DNA of 64,000 bases from the NCBI GenBank assembly GCA_905160935.1, contig CAJHZI010000563.1:942001-1006000 (forward strand). The letters are read 5' to 3'. The position numbers were made by a program, and so were the translations under genes. Origin of the DNA: Enchytraeus crypticus. Taxonomy: Eukaryota; Annelida; Clitellata; Enchytraeida; Enchytraeidae. Below the pieces are notes generated by a model. That model saw only the letters and a program-made list of their open reading frames with translations, made no database searches and was not told where the DNA came from. Shown piece after piece: positions 43,640 through 55,444 of the stretch (position 1 is the stretch's first letter; every line of letters starts with the position of its first letter).

Positions 43640-45265
43640 ACTTTTATACCTAATTGCAGTGTAAAAGTAGGTAAAAGATTATTAACGAGTAACTTCGTTT
43701 CCTGTCTATTTATATATACGCATTTTACAAAATCATTATATTAAGATTATTTAACATAGACTTCGATAAAATGGTTAGCTAATGATGATCATAGCATTAG
43801 TGGGAGACACTTAAAACACATTTCAAACTGGATTGGCCCTCTTAACTTCTTGAAATTTTCTATAAATACAATATTTTCAGCATTTTTTCTAGGCATTGCA
43901 ATCTCTAGTAGAATACGTTATATTTGGCAATTGAAACTATTAGATGGTATGATGCAGGATGCATTAGTAATACAAGTACAGGCGTATATATGTATCTGTG
44001 TCCCAGGCTTGGTAACTATAGCACACGCAATACGATCTGCATAATTTAATTAATTGAAACGCTAACGTAAAGTCTATTCAATTATTATTTCAATAGACTT
44101 CTCTGTTTAAGCAGAATAATAGAAGTCAAATTCAAAATACAAATTATCGACCCCTTTTTAGTCGCAACAGATTTCAAAAATCCCATATGTTTGGCTCCAA
44201 TTAATAAATTACAATTCAGATAGACTACTATAGCGCTTGTTTTCGTAAATACCGACATTGATAGGCAGTTGCGTGATTATTTCGAAAAACCAATCATTTC
44301 CCGGATACTAAAACTTGGCTATTGTGTCTAATTTAAAAACGCTATCTGCAATTTCTTTGAAGTATTTATATTATGTCAGGTAGTTGTGGCGAATATCTGT
44401 AGATTTTATGTAAAAGCGTCAACGACTTCAAAGACGGGTTGTTAATGCTGTAGAGTAACAGGAAGGGCTGGGTTCGATAATGTCTTTGAGACGACAAGAC
44501 GGTTTTGCATTTATGGTTAGCTTCTTGAGCCGCTTTTATGACTACTTTGAAAAGATGGCTAATAAAGGATTTTCCTTTCCGGCAGACATTCAACTTGGTC
44601 GGGTCATAACTTCGGTGACGTAACTGTCTTACTAAAATCTGCCTATTTTTATAGATGAGAAAAGTTACAAGAAACTGTGCATACGGTAATAAAAGTAACA
44701 ATATTAACTTTATTACATTTTGCTAGAGATTCGAACGGATTGTTCGATTTATAGGGGCTTGACTTTGGTTTGGAAAATATCAAGTAGGCCTATTGAAGGT
44801 AAAGTTAAAAAAAATTTGTTTTACCTACAGAACTTATATTAGATTGCATTGCCCTCATCTGCGGCAGCTGCGACAATTTCGTGCGGAGTTCTTTGAATAA
44901 AAACCGAAATAAAAATTAAAAGACAATCAGGCATGCTGTGATAATAAATAATATTTTAGAAGAGGTTTGTTAAGTTTGTATAATTTTATATTTCGTAAAC
45001 TTTGAAAATTTTGAGAAATTATTGTAAAACTTTGCACAGAAATGTCTAAGAAATTAATCTGCATTGGTAGATAATTTTAAAAATACTGGAATTTAGCGCG
45101 TTTGTAGAATCAATCATGAGCATAATTGCTTTTCCCTCAAATTCGCTCATTAATACAGTAGATCATAGTTCTATAAACGTATTCTCTTGAATATGTTTTA
45201 ATCAGAACGTTGGATTACGTCTGGAATCAGTTCGATCTGGAATTGATCATCGGATACTACAATAA
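43640..45265. other. Intergenic; one unidentified 111-codon minus-strand ORF
   Basis: 44366-44701 (minus) is open for 111 codons from a non-ATG start and contains RKGKSFISHLFKVVIKAAQE, but no domain I recognise and no clear splice sites. It may be chance or part of an unknown repeat. The rest is AT-rich. Confidence 0.35.
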
Positions 45266-45269
45266 TACT

Positions 45270-45545
45270 AGTAAACTCCGACAATTTTTATAGAGGTGTC
45301 ATGACCTATGTCCGGTCTTCGAGATCGCTTTACAGGTTCCTAGCAGGATATTATTAAGCCTTCCCATTATTAATCATATCGATAATAATGGGAATTGATA
45401 CCGCCAATCGGCAGCAAGCTGTGATACAAGATTAACCTTCCATAGACTGAAGGCAATATCCATCATTACTTGACTGATCTGGGCTTGGAATCCAGGCCAC
45501 TTGTACCCGAGGCGAACCATCTAACCGTTACGTCCTATTCCCTCT
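45270..45545 (-). mobile_element. tRNA-derived SINE, family H, best copy
   Basis: On the minus strand: GTAACGGTTAGATGGTTCGC, GGGTACAAGTGGCC, GGATTCCAAGCCCAG (B-box-like), then a body ending in CCTGTAAAGCGATCTCG and GACCGGACATAGGTCATG. Inside, TTCCCATTATTA at 45361-45372 is perfectly complementary to 45383-45394. Confidence 0.62.
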
Positions 45546-45549
45546 CCAA

Positions 45550-46079
45550 ATATTAGCAACATTCATTTAAATATCATGACGTTACTTGTCGATCTACATA
45601 TTGACTACTGCGGCATTTCATAACTCAGTGATCTTTTTCATTTATTTCTTTATTTGAGTTCTTTTGTGCCCCATTTGTGGACTGAAAATGCATAATTTTG
45701 AGTTGATATATACATTGAAGTCTCTATATCTTGTTCTCGAATATACATGTATATTCTTTTCATCGGTTTGGCTGACGGTTGAGTGTTCAATAATTTCATG
45801 GACGAATATAATACTACAGTCGCATTGATGATGATGTTTTAAATGTTGTCATTAGGCGACATCACGTATATTTACTAAAACATTTAATCAATCCAAATGC
45901 AAAATATTTAATTATTGAAATGAAAAAATTTGTTTAATAAAAGTCAGTGCAGACTTAGTAATTTTCAAAGTTATAATTAAAATTTGACAATTTTTATAGA
46001 ATTCATTATACTAATTATTTTTCAATATTTCTATTTATTTGTTTCTTTCTCTCTCTTTCCCTCACTCGCTCGACTCTGG

Positions 46080-46115
<36 letters not shown>

Positions 46116-47950
46116 GTAGGCCTACATATACATAACAGTCCTGCATACGAATTTCCTTAGCACAGCAGGTACTATGACAAAGGAATTCATTTCAAATTCT
46201 TATATCTTCACTATTTATTATTGATTGAATTATTGATGTAATGAAGGTATTGTATTATAAAAGCGAAATATTGCTACTGGTGTTTTAGTTGCTTGCTTCG
46301 GCACAAATACTTTTGCTGCTTTTGTTCCACTATTTTCTAGGTAAACAAGTGTTCAAATGAAACCCTTATAGGTAGGCCTACAGTTTCTGAATGTCAACAA
46401 GGAAACGTCTGCACACAGTTCTGAATTTGTTAATGGCTTAATTTTTCCATTTTATTCCTAAATCAATTAGATCTATTTACATAAATTCCCCGGATGTTAA
46501 ATTTTATTCATTAATCATATTTCGTAGAAAATGTGATTAAAAATTATTACTGAATTAGTAGGAAACATTTAAATAGTTTTATGAACGTCTAAAATTACAC
46601 AGTGGCCAACGCCTGTCGAATAAATCTATGATAAACTTGAGTGGCTTTATACGTCGCATGTAGGCCTAGATGTGCATTGTATATATCAAATATAACGCTT
46701 CATGTCAAGTGGTTGTAGAGCTGTGGGAGTGTTTGATTTAATCTTAATTATTTCTTGACAATTACACATGTACCGATGATACCATCTACCAGTGAATAAC
46801 ATGTGAATAATGAGTAATTTATGTTTAGATACAAAGTGCTTTAAAATTATATTTTAGTGACTCTACATGCATTTAGTTTGTTTATAAAGAAATTAGACAC
46901 AAGTTTAACTGTAATATGCTTAAAATTGATCTTACCCAACCCTGTCATAACTGTCTTAACTGATTCCCATTTTAAATAGTTAACTATTTAAAATACCTTT
47001 CTATAAACACTGTTCAAGGAGACATTTAAATCGTGAATTTGATCGTTTGTAAGTGATATGCTAACAGTGGCATAGGTTAAAATGGGCAAGTAATAGGACT
47101 CTAAAAGATGTAATCTTGTCAGCTCAGTTAAATTAGCTGATTTACTCAATATATTATTGCAACTAGAGTAAAATTTTCAAAAATTCAAATTGGTATCAAT
47201 CATTAGATTTTTACCTGCTGTAAAAGTAGTACTTAAATATTTAAAACATTTTACCCATTTCAATGGTTTTCATCAGAGACATTAGAGAAATTTCAGAGCC
47301 TGGACCTAAACCCAATCGCAGCATACATAGATTTGTCTATATTGAATTCGAAGAGTACTTTATCAAACCAAAATGAACATAGATCTGGCATATAATTCAT
47401 ATAATTATTTAAAATAAATGGCCTAGTCTTTTTCTAAGTACATAGATATGATCTTTCAATCATTTATCTATATATCTATTTAAGCAAGACAAATTCCATC
47501 ATTGTTTTAGATTAGAACATACCAGTGATCATTTTCATAAATATTTGATTGCTGACGTTAAATTTTCAAAAACACTTAATTTTCCATGAATATGAAAGTA
47601 ATATAAACGTGATAGTTGACGTCATAAGCATGCGCAACATATTCAACAAATATAATATTAATTGATTTATGAAATTATTTTGAACATTCGAATCAGCGAT
47701 AGCACATGTAGACTTTTCAAAATCTCTCACATTGGTCGGAGGTCTATCAGGATGTTACAGAATTTGGGAAAACAGCAACTACTCCATTTACAAGTAATTG
47801 CATAATTATGACACCACCCAAGAAGTACACTCCTACATAATATTAACTAACTCAATTAGAATTAACCCAATTAATGTAGACCTTTGTGGTTGTGGAATTG
47901 AGTTTTTAAATTATGTCATATATATAAGCGACCAAAATATTGTAAAAATG
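45550..47950. other. Intergenic, AT-rich
   Basis: (CT)n at 46085-46112 followed by GTAGGCCTAC; further TAGGCCTA motifs near 46374 and 46663. A 26-bp perfect palindrome at 46969-46994. No gene seen. Confidence 0.45.
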
Positions 47951-47954
47951 ATTT

Positions 47955-48305
47955 AATGCACTGCCCATTGACAGGTCCATGTCATATAACTACTTAATGT
48001 ATTTCAATCATCTGCCTATCTCTTCATATCAACATTTATGAATTAGATATCAAATCATCCCGCATCCCAAGCCTTGGTCTTCTTCAAGTAATTTTTCCTT
48101 CCATTTTCCTTCAATTACCTCCTTTAGTAAACCATTCCCTCTCAGTACATGACGTGTTCAGTTGTTTTTAATATTTGTCAATTTCAACCCTATTTAGCAC
48201 TTCTTCTTTCGAAATTTTGGCAGTCCATTTGATCTCAGTTCTTCTTCAAAACCACATTTCGAATGCTTCCAGTTTGCAAATATCCTCCTTTCTTAATATC
48301 CAAAG
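47955..48305 (-). pseudogene. RTE-like LINE (family A), diverged 3' end
   Basis: TGCACTGCCCATTGACAGGT CCATGTCATATAA marks the 3' hairpin region on plus; beyond it the minus strand reads, with frameshifts, CTTCCTTTAGTAAA-type RGSLLK, TAKISKEEVLNRVEI and KLEAFEMW-like stretches of the ORF2 C-terminus. Its coding part overlaps that of the 42222 copy. Confidence 0.6.
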
Positions 48306-48309
48306 AAAT

Positions 48310-48705
48310 AAATTGATAAATAATACAATGTGTTGTCTATAAAACCATAATTGTACTTAGAATAATAAGACTTAAAGATAATTAAATTTATGTGAATAAA
48401 AAGTGCTGATTTCTTCCGCATTGAAACTTAATGATAGCCTATAAATTATAATTCAATTAAAATGCTGAAATTAAAAGATGATATCTATTTATCTGTCTTA
48501 GGTAAAACATTAATCTGGGTTAAATTTATTTTTATGAAATACACCTTCTAATGATTCTTTAGTTCTTCCTTAGTGACTTATTGTCATCTTTAAAATAGAA
48601 ACCGTGATTATCCACCAACTATACATACTTTATGTAAGTCCAGATCCAATAAGTAACATAACCAATGTTTTCTCTATAACCAAGCATCGTTTTCTATAAA
48701 CAAAT
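48310..48705. other. Intergenic
   Basis: No feature recognised. Confidence 0.4.
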
Positions 48706-48711
48706 AATGGT

Positions 48712-48850
48712 TATTTATAACAGAAAATCGCTATCTATAACTAGAATTCCTATCTATAACCTAGAATCGCTATCTATAACCTAGAAGCGCTGTCTATAAC
48801 CTGGAATCGCTATCTAGAATCTAGAATCGCTAACTATACTGTCCATAGAA
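48712..48850. repeat. 20-bp tandem repeat
   Basis: Unit CTATCTATAACCTAGAATCG, six to seven diverged copies. Confidence 0.8.
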
Positions 48851-48854
48851 AATA

Positions 48855-49838
48855 ATCGCTCTAGATGTTTACATTCTAAGTAGGCTCTTCAGCATTTTTT
48901 AATGTTTCCTGATGTCTGCAATAAACGTTTACCATTAACCTTCTTTATTTTATTTGCTATTTATTAGATTTCTTTATTTCATTGAATTAAATAATTTTAG
49001 CCTGAAATTAACACAATTGCAGGTAAACATTAATGTTGCTTTGGTAAATTCATTCATATCTAATCACCACAGATCTCACTGGTAAACTTTCCGTTTGATC
49101 ATAATTGGAAATAGTGTATACAATATTTAACTTCAATGTATTAATTTATTAATCACGTTCTAAAATAATAATCAATCAAACAATTACATTAAAAGCAGTC
49201 CGTCATTCGATTTACCAATTAAATTTTTAATACCTCGTCGAAACACCCACCATTCAAAACTATACAGAAGTTTTCAAACTAATATTTTTACTCTGTACAA
49301 TCTACATAATCTATATCCTATTTCGAAATAAATGAAAAAATACACAATTAATTGTACACTGAATTCTGGTTATATTCATTACTCTCACTAAAATTGACTC
49401 AATATTAGGCCACTAAACTTTATTTTATAGCATTTTAGATTTTTATCAATACCAAATCCGTGATACAGCCTGAACAAATGCTAACCCGTTGACTCAGCTA
49501 ATCATAGAAAACAAAGGCCGGATATTTGAAGAGCAGCAGCTGTTGATCTCATTACATATAACAGTTCACCACCCCCCCCCCCACATACCAACCCCTCAAA
49601 ACATACATTAAACAGTTCAACTTTATTTTTCCTGTGTGACTTAGTTCATTTAAATCTAGATTATTTTGAATAATAACATTTCTAAATATCCAATCGTTGA
49701 ATGCAAATAATGTTATTTAAGTATGTTTTTGTATTTTATTGCAGCCCTTTTGTTAAATGTTCGTTAAAGTTTGAATTAAGAAAATATTCGCCATTGATAT
49801 TTTGACACATAATATCTTAATATATTCCTCGGTCTCAC
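48855..49838. other. Intergenic, AT-rich
   Basis: A C12-type homopolymer at about 49571-49582. No gene seen. Confidence 0.45.
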
Positions 49839-49842
49839 ATTT

Positions 49843-49905
49843 CACATCATTGACATCGCTTACGAGTGAGAAAACTAACTCTAACCTTAGCTTTACCAGC
49901 ATTAA
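49843..49905 (+). mobile_element. SINE family B 3' fragment
   Basis: TCATTGACATCGCTTACGAG TGAGAAAACTAACTC and TAACCTTAGCTTTACC match the 3' half of family B. Confidence 0.6.
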
Positions 49906-50257
49906 CTCTCAGTTTCTGAGCAGGATCATCACTAATGTGTAATTAAGATTGTTTCCAAGGATAAAGTATTAAAAGTATTCAAGCCCTTTTCATATTTCTT
50001 GGCTTGTAATTTGAGACAAAGTTTAAATAAACTGTACCAGAAAGACTTGTACAGTGTCAACAACATATCAGAATTTGGGTGTTTTAGAGTAATCTGAAAT
50101 CAAAAATTCATGAAAGGCTATTGGTAAATATGATGTTATCAATTTTAAAGTTTTATATTGACTTTATTAGCATTTTGAATGAATTTGATTACATTTCATT
50201 ACATCAAATGACAACCGATTTTGCCACAATTTTCAATTCATAAATGATACTAGGGAA

Positions 50258-50301
<44 letters not shown>
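50258..50301. repeat. (GAT)n microsatellite
   Basis: About 14 uninterrupted GAT units. Confidence 0.95.
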
Positions 50302-50302
<1 letters not shown>

Positions 50303-50504
50303 ATGATACTACTTGCTTTTCCTTGTGCATGGTTCAATAAATGAATACTATACTACATGGCTTATCTAGGAAGATTGTGTAGTCTACACGTATAAGTTGC
50401 AACACTGATTGTTTGCGATTCTAGTATTTTTCTCTTCGGCTTTTCCTATCCACCAAAAGTCCACGAACTAAGACCAACACATAAACCTCCATTACGCTAG
50501 TTTA

Positions 50505-50600
50505 TCTCACTCTGCTCGTCGGCTTTGATTTGGTTTCACAGTGCTCAATGTTGTCATGGACAACAGTAGCACTCTAATCGTATTGTTGTTATTGTTGTTG
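50505..50600 (+). mobile_element. LINE family D 3' UTR fragment
   Basis: TCGGCTTTGATTTGGTTTCA, AGTGCTCAATGTTGTCATGG and AGTAGCACTCTAATCG with TTGTTGTTATTG tail. Confidence 0.7.
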
Positions 50601-50604
50601 TTGA

Positions 50605-51675
50605 TACATTCAGCTCATTTACGTGATAGATAGATGAGGTCATGGGTTCGACCAGTAGATGTCTCTGTAAGAATCCTGGAGATACGCTAAAAGCCTCCTA
50701 GCTCAGTTTTATAGCTTTGATTTCTCAAATTTATTGCATAGGAAGCAGCATATGTTTAATTAATAAAATTAAAACGTCACACAAAATGTATACAATCAAG
50801 CAAAATATCCCGTAAAATATTATAGGTCTGGTTCTTTTTCATCCATTAAAATTTTAAAATATTGTTACTATCTTTCGATTCATCTCTTGTTTTCTCAGCA
50901 TGTCACTCAGCACTAAATTAATTAATTAGGGCTTGAACGTTTAGCTTTGACATCTGTTTTATAACCTCCAGAGTCTAGACAGATATTTCCTTTCCAATTT
51001 TGTGTAGATTGGCGGTTAAGATACTTTATTCAGCTGCATTGAGGGATATGATTTAGTTATAATGTATATTTGAATGGTTTCAACATTGAGGCAATATTAT
51101 AATTAAAAATACTTTATAGCAAAACAGCTGGACAAGAATATCATCATGCATATAGGATAATGTGGAAAATGTGGTAAACCATTTTGTGGTCAGGTTTAAA
51201 TGAAAAGAAACAATTTTATAGTTTCCATGGTTGGAACTTCCAATAAATTAAATAGAGGTTTAGCATATGTTTCTACATCATACATGATGATCCAGTAGAT
51301 TCGATGATATTCAATTTGGACTTCGAACTGATGGTTTCCTGTGTGGCAGGCAAGAGTTTTATCCACTCACTAAAAGATCCAGTACTAACGATTTATTAAA
51401 GAGAATAGCATTATGGTATGATTTGACAAAAAATGTTTTGCGTTCGTTTCAACCTGACAGGAAGCCAACTGCGGTCAAGCGTAAAATTCTAACCCCGCAC
51501 CTACTGGCTCTTCTCGTTGTCCCCACGTGACTTGACATTGGACCAAAGCTTTCAAGCATCAGTCAGACACTTTTTAAAATTCCATTGTGCAGTATTGGAC
51601 AGTATACATGTATAGCTGCAAATATATTCATATAATCTCTTGAAACATCTCTAGAAGAGTAAATCTATAAACTTG
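50605..51675. other. Intergenic
   Basis: GTCATGGGTTCGACCAGTAG near 50640 is B-box-like but lacks a partner A box. Nothing else recognised. Confidence 0.4.
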
Positions 51676-51679
51676 TGTC

Positions 51680-51860
51680 CTCTCTATATCTCTCTCTCGC
51701 TCTCTCTCGTTCTCTCTCTCACTGCACTTCCTACTGGCAGGTCCATGGTGAAATTTTGTATATAACACCTCCAATCTTCTTTGTCTTCCGTTTTCCTCTT
51801 CTTGTCCACATATGAGTGGATATTTCACCCATCTATGAGTGGATCTTTAGCTCATGTAAA
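51680..51860 (-). mobile_element. LINE family A 3' end
   Basis: CT tract (the GA tail), CACTGCACTTCCTACTGGCA (hairpin with one change), GGTCCATGG, TATAACACCTCCAATC, CTTGTCCACATATGAGTGGA. The CATATGAGTGGAT segment is duplicated. Confidence 0.65.
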
Positions 51861-51864
51861 CGTG

Positions 51865-52360
51865 TATTATACGTGCATAATCTCATTATCGATGCAATTT
51901 ATTTATAAAGCTTTACATTGACAACACCGGTATAGTAGGAGGTTCATAAAAAATTAGCTACCAACTTTATACAACATTTAAAAAAGATCGAATTACAATT
52001 AGTGACAATTGATAGCATTAGATACGACCAATGATTTAATTTTACTTTTTGTCAGAAATTGGCCCACTTGTCGACAGTCCTCATAAATCAACAGGTGTTA
52101 CAGCCAGTGGCTTACGTCAATGTGATGCTCTCCATACATCTTTTATAACCGGATTAGGTCAATGACCCGGTTCTTATGATTAATAAGCTTCTTTTAAACC
52201 AGACGTCGTTAGCCTACTTCAGAAGTGTCGAAGTATGGGCAATGAATTGACGAAATAAATGATTTAATGAAATCACTGAATTAATGGAATCAGCAATTTA
52301 ATGAAATCAATGAACTAGCTAAATAAGTGAATTAACGTAATTTAATGACAGTGATTTAAT
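51865..52360. other. Intergenic
   Basis: Degenerate ATTTAATGAAATCA repeats at 52255-52375. No gene seen. Confidence 0.45.
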
Positions 52361-52364
52361 GAAA

Positions 52365-52500
52365 TTTTAACTAGGGTCGGGATACGAATAGACAGTTTAT
52401 CCTTTCGTTTAAGTTTTTATAGCAATTTCTGGAGCCTGGGGCAAACGAATGCCCTTTCTGACGTTGGTTGTTGACTTTTCCCCGTGTTGTGTCGGGGTTA
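52365..52500 (+). repeat. Dispersed repeat, family I
   Basis: ACTAGGGTCGGGATACGAAT, TTTCTGGAGCCTGGGGCAAA and GAATGCCCTTTCTGACGTTG match 9880-10060 in receptor intron 2. Confidence 0.55.
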
Positions 52501-52654
52501 GAGTATTTCGGCTATTAAAGTGACAGTCGGGACATACACAAAGTTAACATATATGGCTAATCTTTGGATAATTTATGTTATACAATTTGGGCTCCCATAA
52601 CAGCATCTGCAAAACATCTTGACAAATTTGTTATAATCTATGTGAAACTTTTTA

Positions 52655-52683
52655 TGTTCCCAAAATGGTAACGTTGGACTGTG
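52655..52683. repeat. Isolated terminal-inverted-repeat-like end
   Basis: GTTCCCAAAATGGTAACGTT GGACTGT matches, with one change, the right end of the element at 54426-54840. Confidence 0.6.
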
Positions 52684-53024
52684 CATAGGCGTGTTAATAT
52701 AGATTTAAATATTTGTACAAATTGCTCTAATTTAAGAGTTGAGTAATAGAAAACATGAAACCTAAACATTCCTTACAAAAATCCTGATCAAATGAGTCGT
52801 ATTCCCCTATATCAATACATTTAGTATAATATATCCTAGTCTAATATGTCTTATTCTCTAGCTACATTATATCTAAACATACTTACAAAATATCCCAATA
52901 ATAAAATAATAATATCAACACTATCATTTATTCTCTAATTACAGTCTGTAGTCATGATACCTTACAGTTGTGTAACGTACTACATGTCCAATAACAGTGC
53001 TACTGCTACGCAACCGGCTCGTTA

Positions 53025-53800
53025 TTATGTCCTGGTGTGGTACAGCCCAGAACATAGTTTATGCAGGTGCTTCTTGCAGTTCACACACTGCAGGTGAGTA
53101 TTGGTCATACAAAAAGTGCATCTTCCGTGACTGGTGCTTTCCAAATGGTGGTTCACTTGAAAATATCGGATGTCGTTGGGTGTAGGAGCTGTTGGGCCAC
53201 CAAGTCGTATGCGTGCCTGCTGTGACCTCAACAGTGACATCGTCACTGTTTTCTAAACCGGATGTAAGTGTGCTGTCAGGATGCAGATATTGATAGAACC
53301 TGAAAGCACAACTACTTCCATGTTTAGGCCGTTGCTAAACAGATTCCACTACCACTTCTTAGAACGTAGCCGTGGCCGATACAAACCCAGCATCCTATAT
53401 AACACATCAACCCCACCCATTCCTTCGTTGTACTTTCTGAAGAGATCAGGCTGTGTTACTTTAGTTTCCTTCCACCCTTTACCCTCCTTTTCGCTGAATG
53501 TACTGGTGTAACGCCAAGACGGTTACTGGAAACAGTTACTACAGAATTGTCGTTCCACCGTACGAAGAGTACCTGTCCATCACATCTGTAGTCAAAGTGG
53601 CCTAGGTTGGTCTTCATCATTTGAGGTATGGTTATCAGAGGCCACCTGTTATCATTCATAGTGCCACATGCCCTAAAACCTTTGTCACTGAGATCATACA
53701 TAAGTTGATGACTTATGAAGAAATTGTAGAAATGGACTACGTGGCAAGCTGGCTGGTCGACAACTTCCAACAAACCAACCCTTATATACCCCGCAGACAC
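53025..53800 (-). pseudogene. piggyBac-type transposase remnant (C-terminal half)
   Basis: The minus strand carries, in order: a DDE-domain piece with NFFISHQLMYDLSDKGFRA, GHFDYRCDGQV and FVRWNDNSVVTVSS; then KYNEGMGGVDV and LYRPRLRSKKWW; then, after a frameshift near 53290, a Cys/His-rich end CTFCMTNTHLQCVNCKKHLH. These are the hallmark parts of piggyBac transposases, including the C-terminal Zn-binding domain. The first acidic residue of the DNFF-type motif is Tyr here, a catalytic Asp lost, and the N-terminal half with the first catalytic Asp is absent. The conserved Asp in GGVD is kept. It is a dead insertion or old domesticate fragment; the frameshift argues for the former. Confidence 0.85.
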
Positions 53801-53819
53801 ACCCCTGTTATCAGGTAAC

Positions 53820-54280
53820 CTCCCCCCCCCGTATTAAAGGTGGCTTTACATGATTAAATGATTATATCTAAATTCCTTCAAGTTATACAAAATTCTGTTA
53901 TACAATAATATCAGCTAGACAGCTGGTTCACGGCTTCACTGGAGAAACCCAGTAAACTTAATTGGTCTTTTTGAGTCGTCACTAGAGAATCCCACGGGAA
54001 GGAAACTTTCATCTTTCCTTTATTCGCGGCTTAGTAACCACGGCAGTTAGGCATTGTTGTTAATTAAGTTAACAAGCTGTCAAACAATTCAAGCCCCTCA
54101 AGAAGTCAAGCAATTAAAATCGTCAACCCATCAAAGAATCTGCTCAGTTTACAACCCTGAAGAATCCGTCCTTGTGTACAGCTATAATACATAATCACTC
54201 TATAATAAGTAATAACAATGTTTTTTTATAAACCATTGCAATAAACCAACAATAAATAAATAATTGTAATTGCATGACAG
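53820..54280. other. Intergenic, edge of the piggyBac remnant
   Basis: Begins with a C10 run next to the transposase remnant. No N-terminal transposase sequence recognised here. Confidence 0.4.
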
Positions 54281-54284
54281 GAGA

Positions 54285-54392
54285 AAGTGGTAAATAGGTA
54301 TGCTATCCGTTTACGGATCAGGAATTTCGAGGTTCAAATCATAGACTCTCCCGTCACAGACATGCTTTAGCAATCAGCTTAGCTGCAAAAAG
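54285..54392 (+). mobile_element. Diverged SINE, family B
   Basis: AAAGTGGTAAATAGGTATGC, TACGGATCAGGAATTTCG, GGTTCAAATCATAGAC and CTCCCGTCACAGACATGC keep family order. Confidence 0.55.
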
Positions 54393-54425
54393 TAGTAAAA
54401 GAAATACCAGTACCTTGCTTATACA

Positions 54426-54840
54426 CAGTCCAACGTTCCCATTTTGGGAATAATATAAATAATAAATATAATATAAAATATAATGAATAAATATGACATG
54501 TTTTGACGAATATCTTTTAAAGTAGACTATATACACTACCTGTTACTAAGTATTTCAAAAAGCACATATTGAGCTATAAAATAATGTAAAAATTATAATT
54601 TTACAAAAATTATTTAATATGAAATTAATTTTTAGAAAATAAAAATAAAGAAATTGAAAAATACGTCAGATTTTGTTTCTGTAAACTTAAAAATTGAAGC
54701 AAGACCTTAACAAGTTATATATTTTTAGAAAGTTTTATCCAATCCTAATAGCCTTCCATCATGATTAAATAGTTATGCGTTAGAATAGTTGAGTAATATG
54801 CAATTACTTCCATGTTCCCAAAATGGGAACGTTGGACTGT
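54426..54840. mobile_element. Small non-autonomous DNA transposon with terminal inverted repeats
   Basis: CAGTCCAACGTTCCCATTTT at the left end is repeated in inverse at the right end (54813-54840). Each end also contains the local palindrome TTCCCAAAATGGGAA. The interior is AT-rich and non-coding. CAGT termini beside TA recall Tc1/mariner-type elements, but the target-site duplication is not clear. Confidence 0.65.
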
Positions 54841-54849
54841 AAACGGTTA

Positions 54850-55375
54850 ATCTTTAGTTGAAAGATATTACTAGATAGCCTCAAATTCCAAACTCCAAAA
54901 CCCTCTCAGGCGTCTTCACACTTCCTATCATATCAAAAGCCTTTTGGAAATCTACGAAAAACGTTAATTAATTAACGTCTTCAAATGCAAACAATAATGT
55001 ATTCCTTCTTCCAGGCTTCTAAAATAATTAATTACACCGTTAGCTATTACTATTAATTATAGCATTAATAGTTGTTTTAGCAGCCACGAAGCTCCATGTA
55101 TTTATTTATCTATCTGATCAATTCTGTGCAAATACCAAACTACACACAACGAAGAGGATGTTATTAATGTTAATAGTATTGAATTACCTCACATGCAGAG
55201 CTTAGGCTCTTTTGTGGTAACCTTCTTCCTGATAACATGTTAATTTCTAATTAAGTATGATGTATTGGTTGTTTATAATGACATAGAAAACAAATAAAAA
55301 GGTTGAATTGAAAAAATATATAAAGGCATTCGTAAAGTATAGGCTAAAGATATATTGCCATTATTTTATCTATCT
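54850..55375. other. Intergenic
   Basis: No gene seen. TATTTATTTATCTATCTGAT and scattered AT-rich motifs only. Confidence 0.4.
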
Positions 55376-55377
55376 CT

Positions 55378-55380
55378 TTC

Positions 55381-55430
<50 letters not shown>

Positions 55431-55440
55431 CGTCTCTCTG
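55378..55440. repeat. (CT)n microsatellite
   Basis: CT repeats with GTCT interruptions. Confidence 0.95.
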
Positions 55441-55444
55441 GTGT

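Noticed and set aside
44366-44701. 111-codon minus-strand ORF
   Set aside because: Not microsatellite, but no domain, ATG start or splice pattern I can recognise; kept only as a note under the intergenic entry.
51450-51545. Possible family B SINE (CTAACCCCGCACCTACTGG)
   Set aside because: One block matches but the A box and the 3' blocks are not convincing.
53820-53830. C10 homopolymer as a piggyBac element boundary
   Set aside because: No TTAA or inverted repeat next to it; may simply be a homopolymer run.
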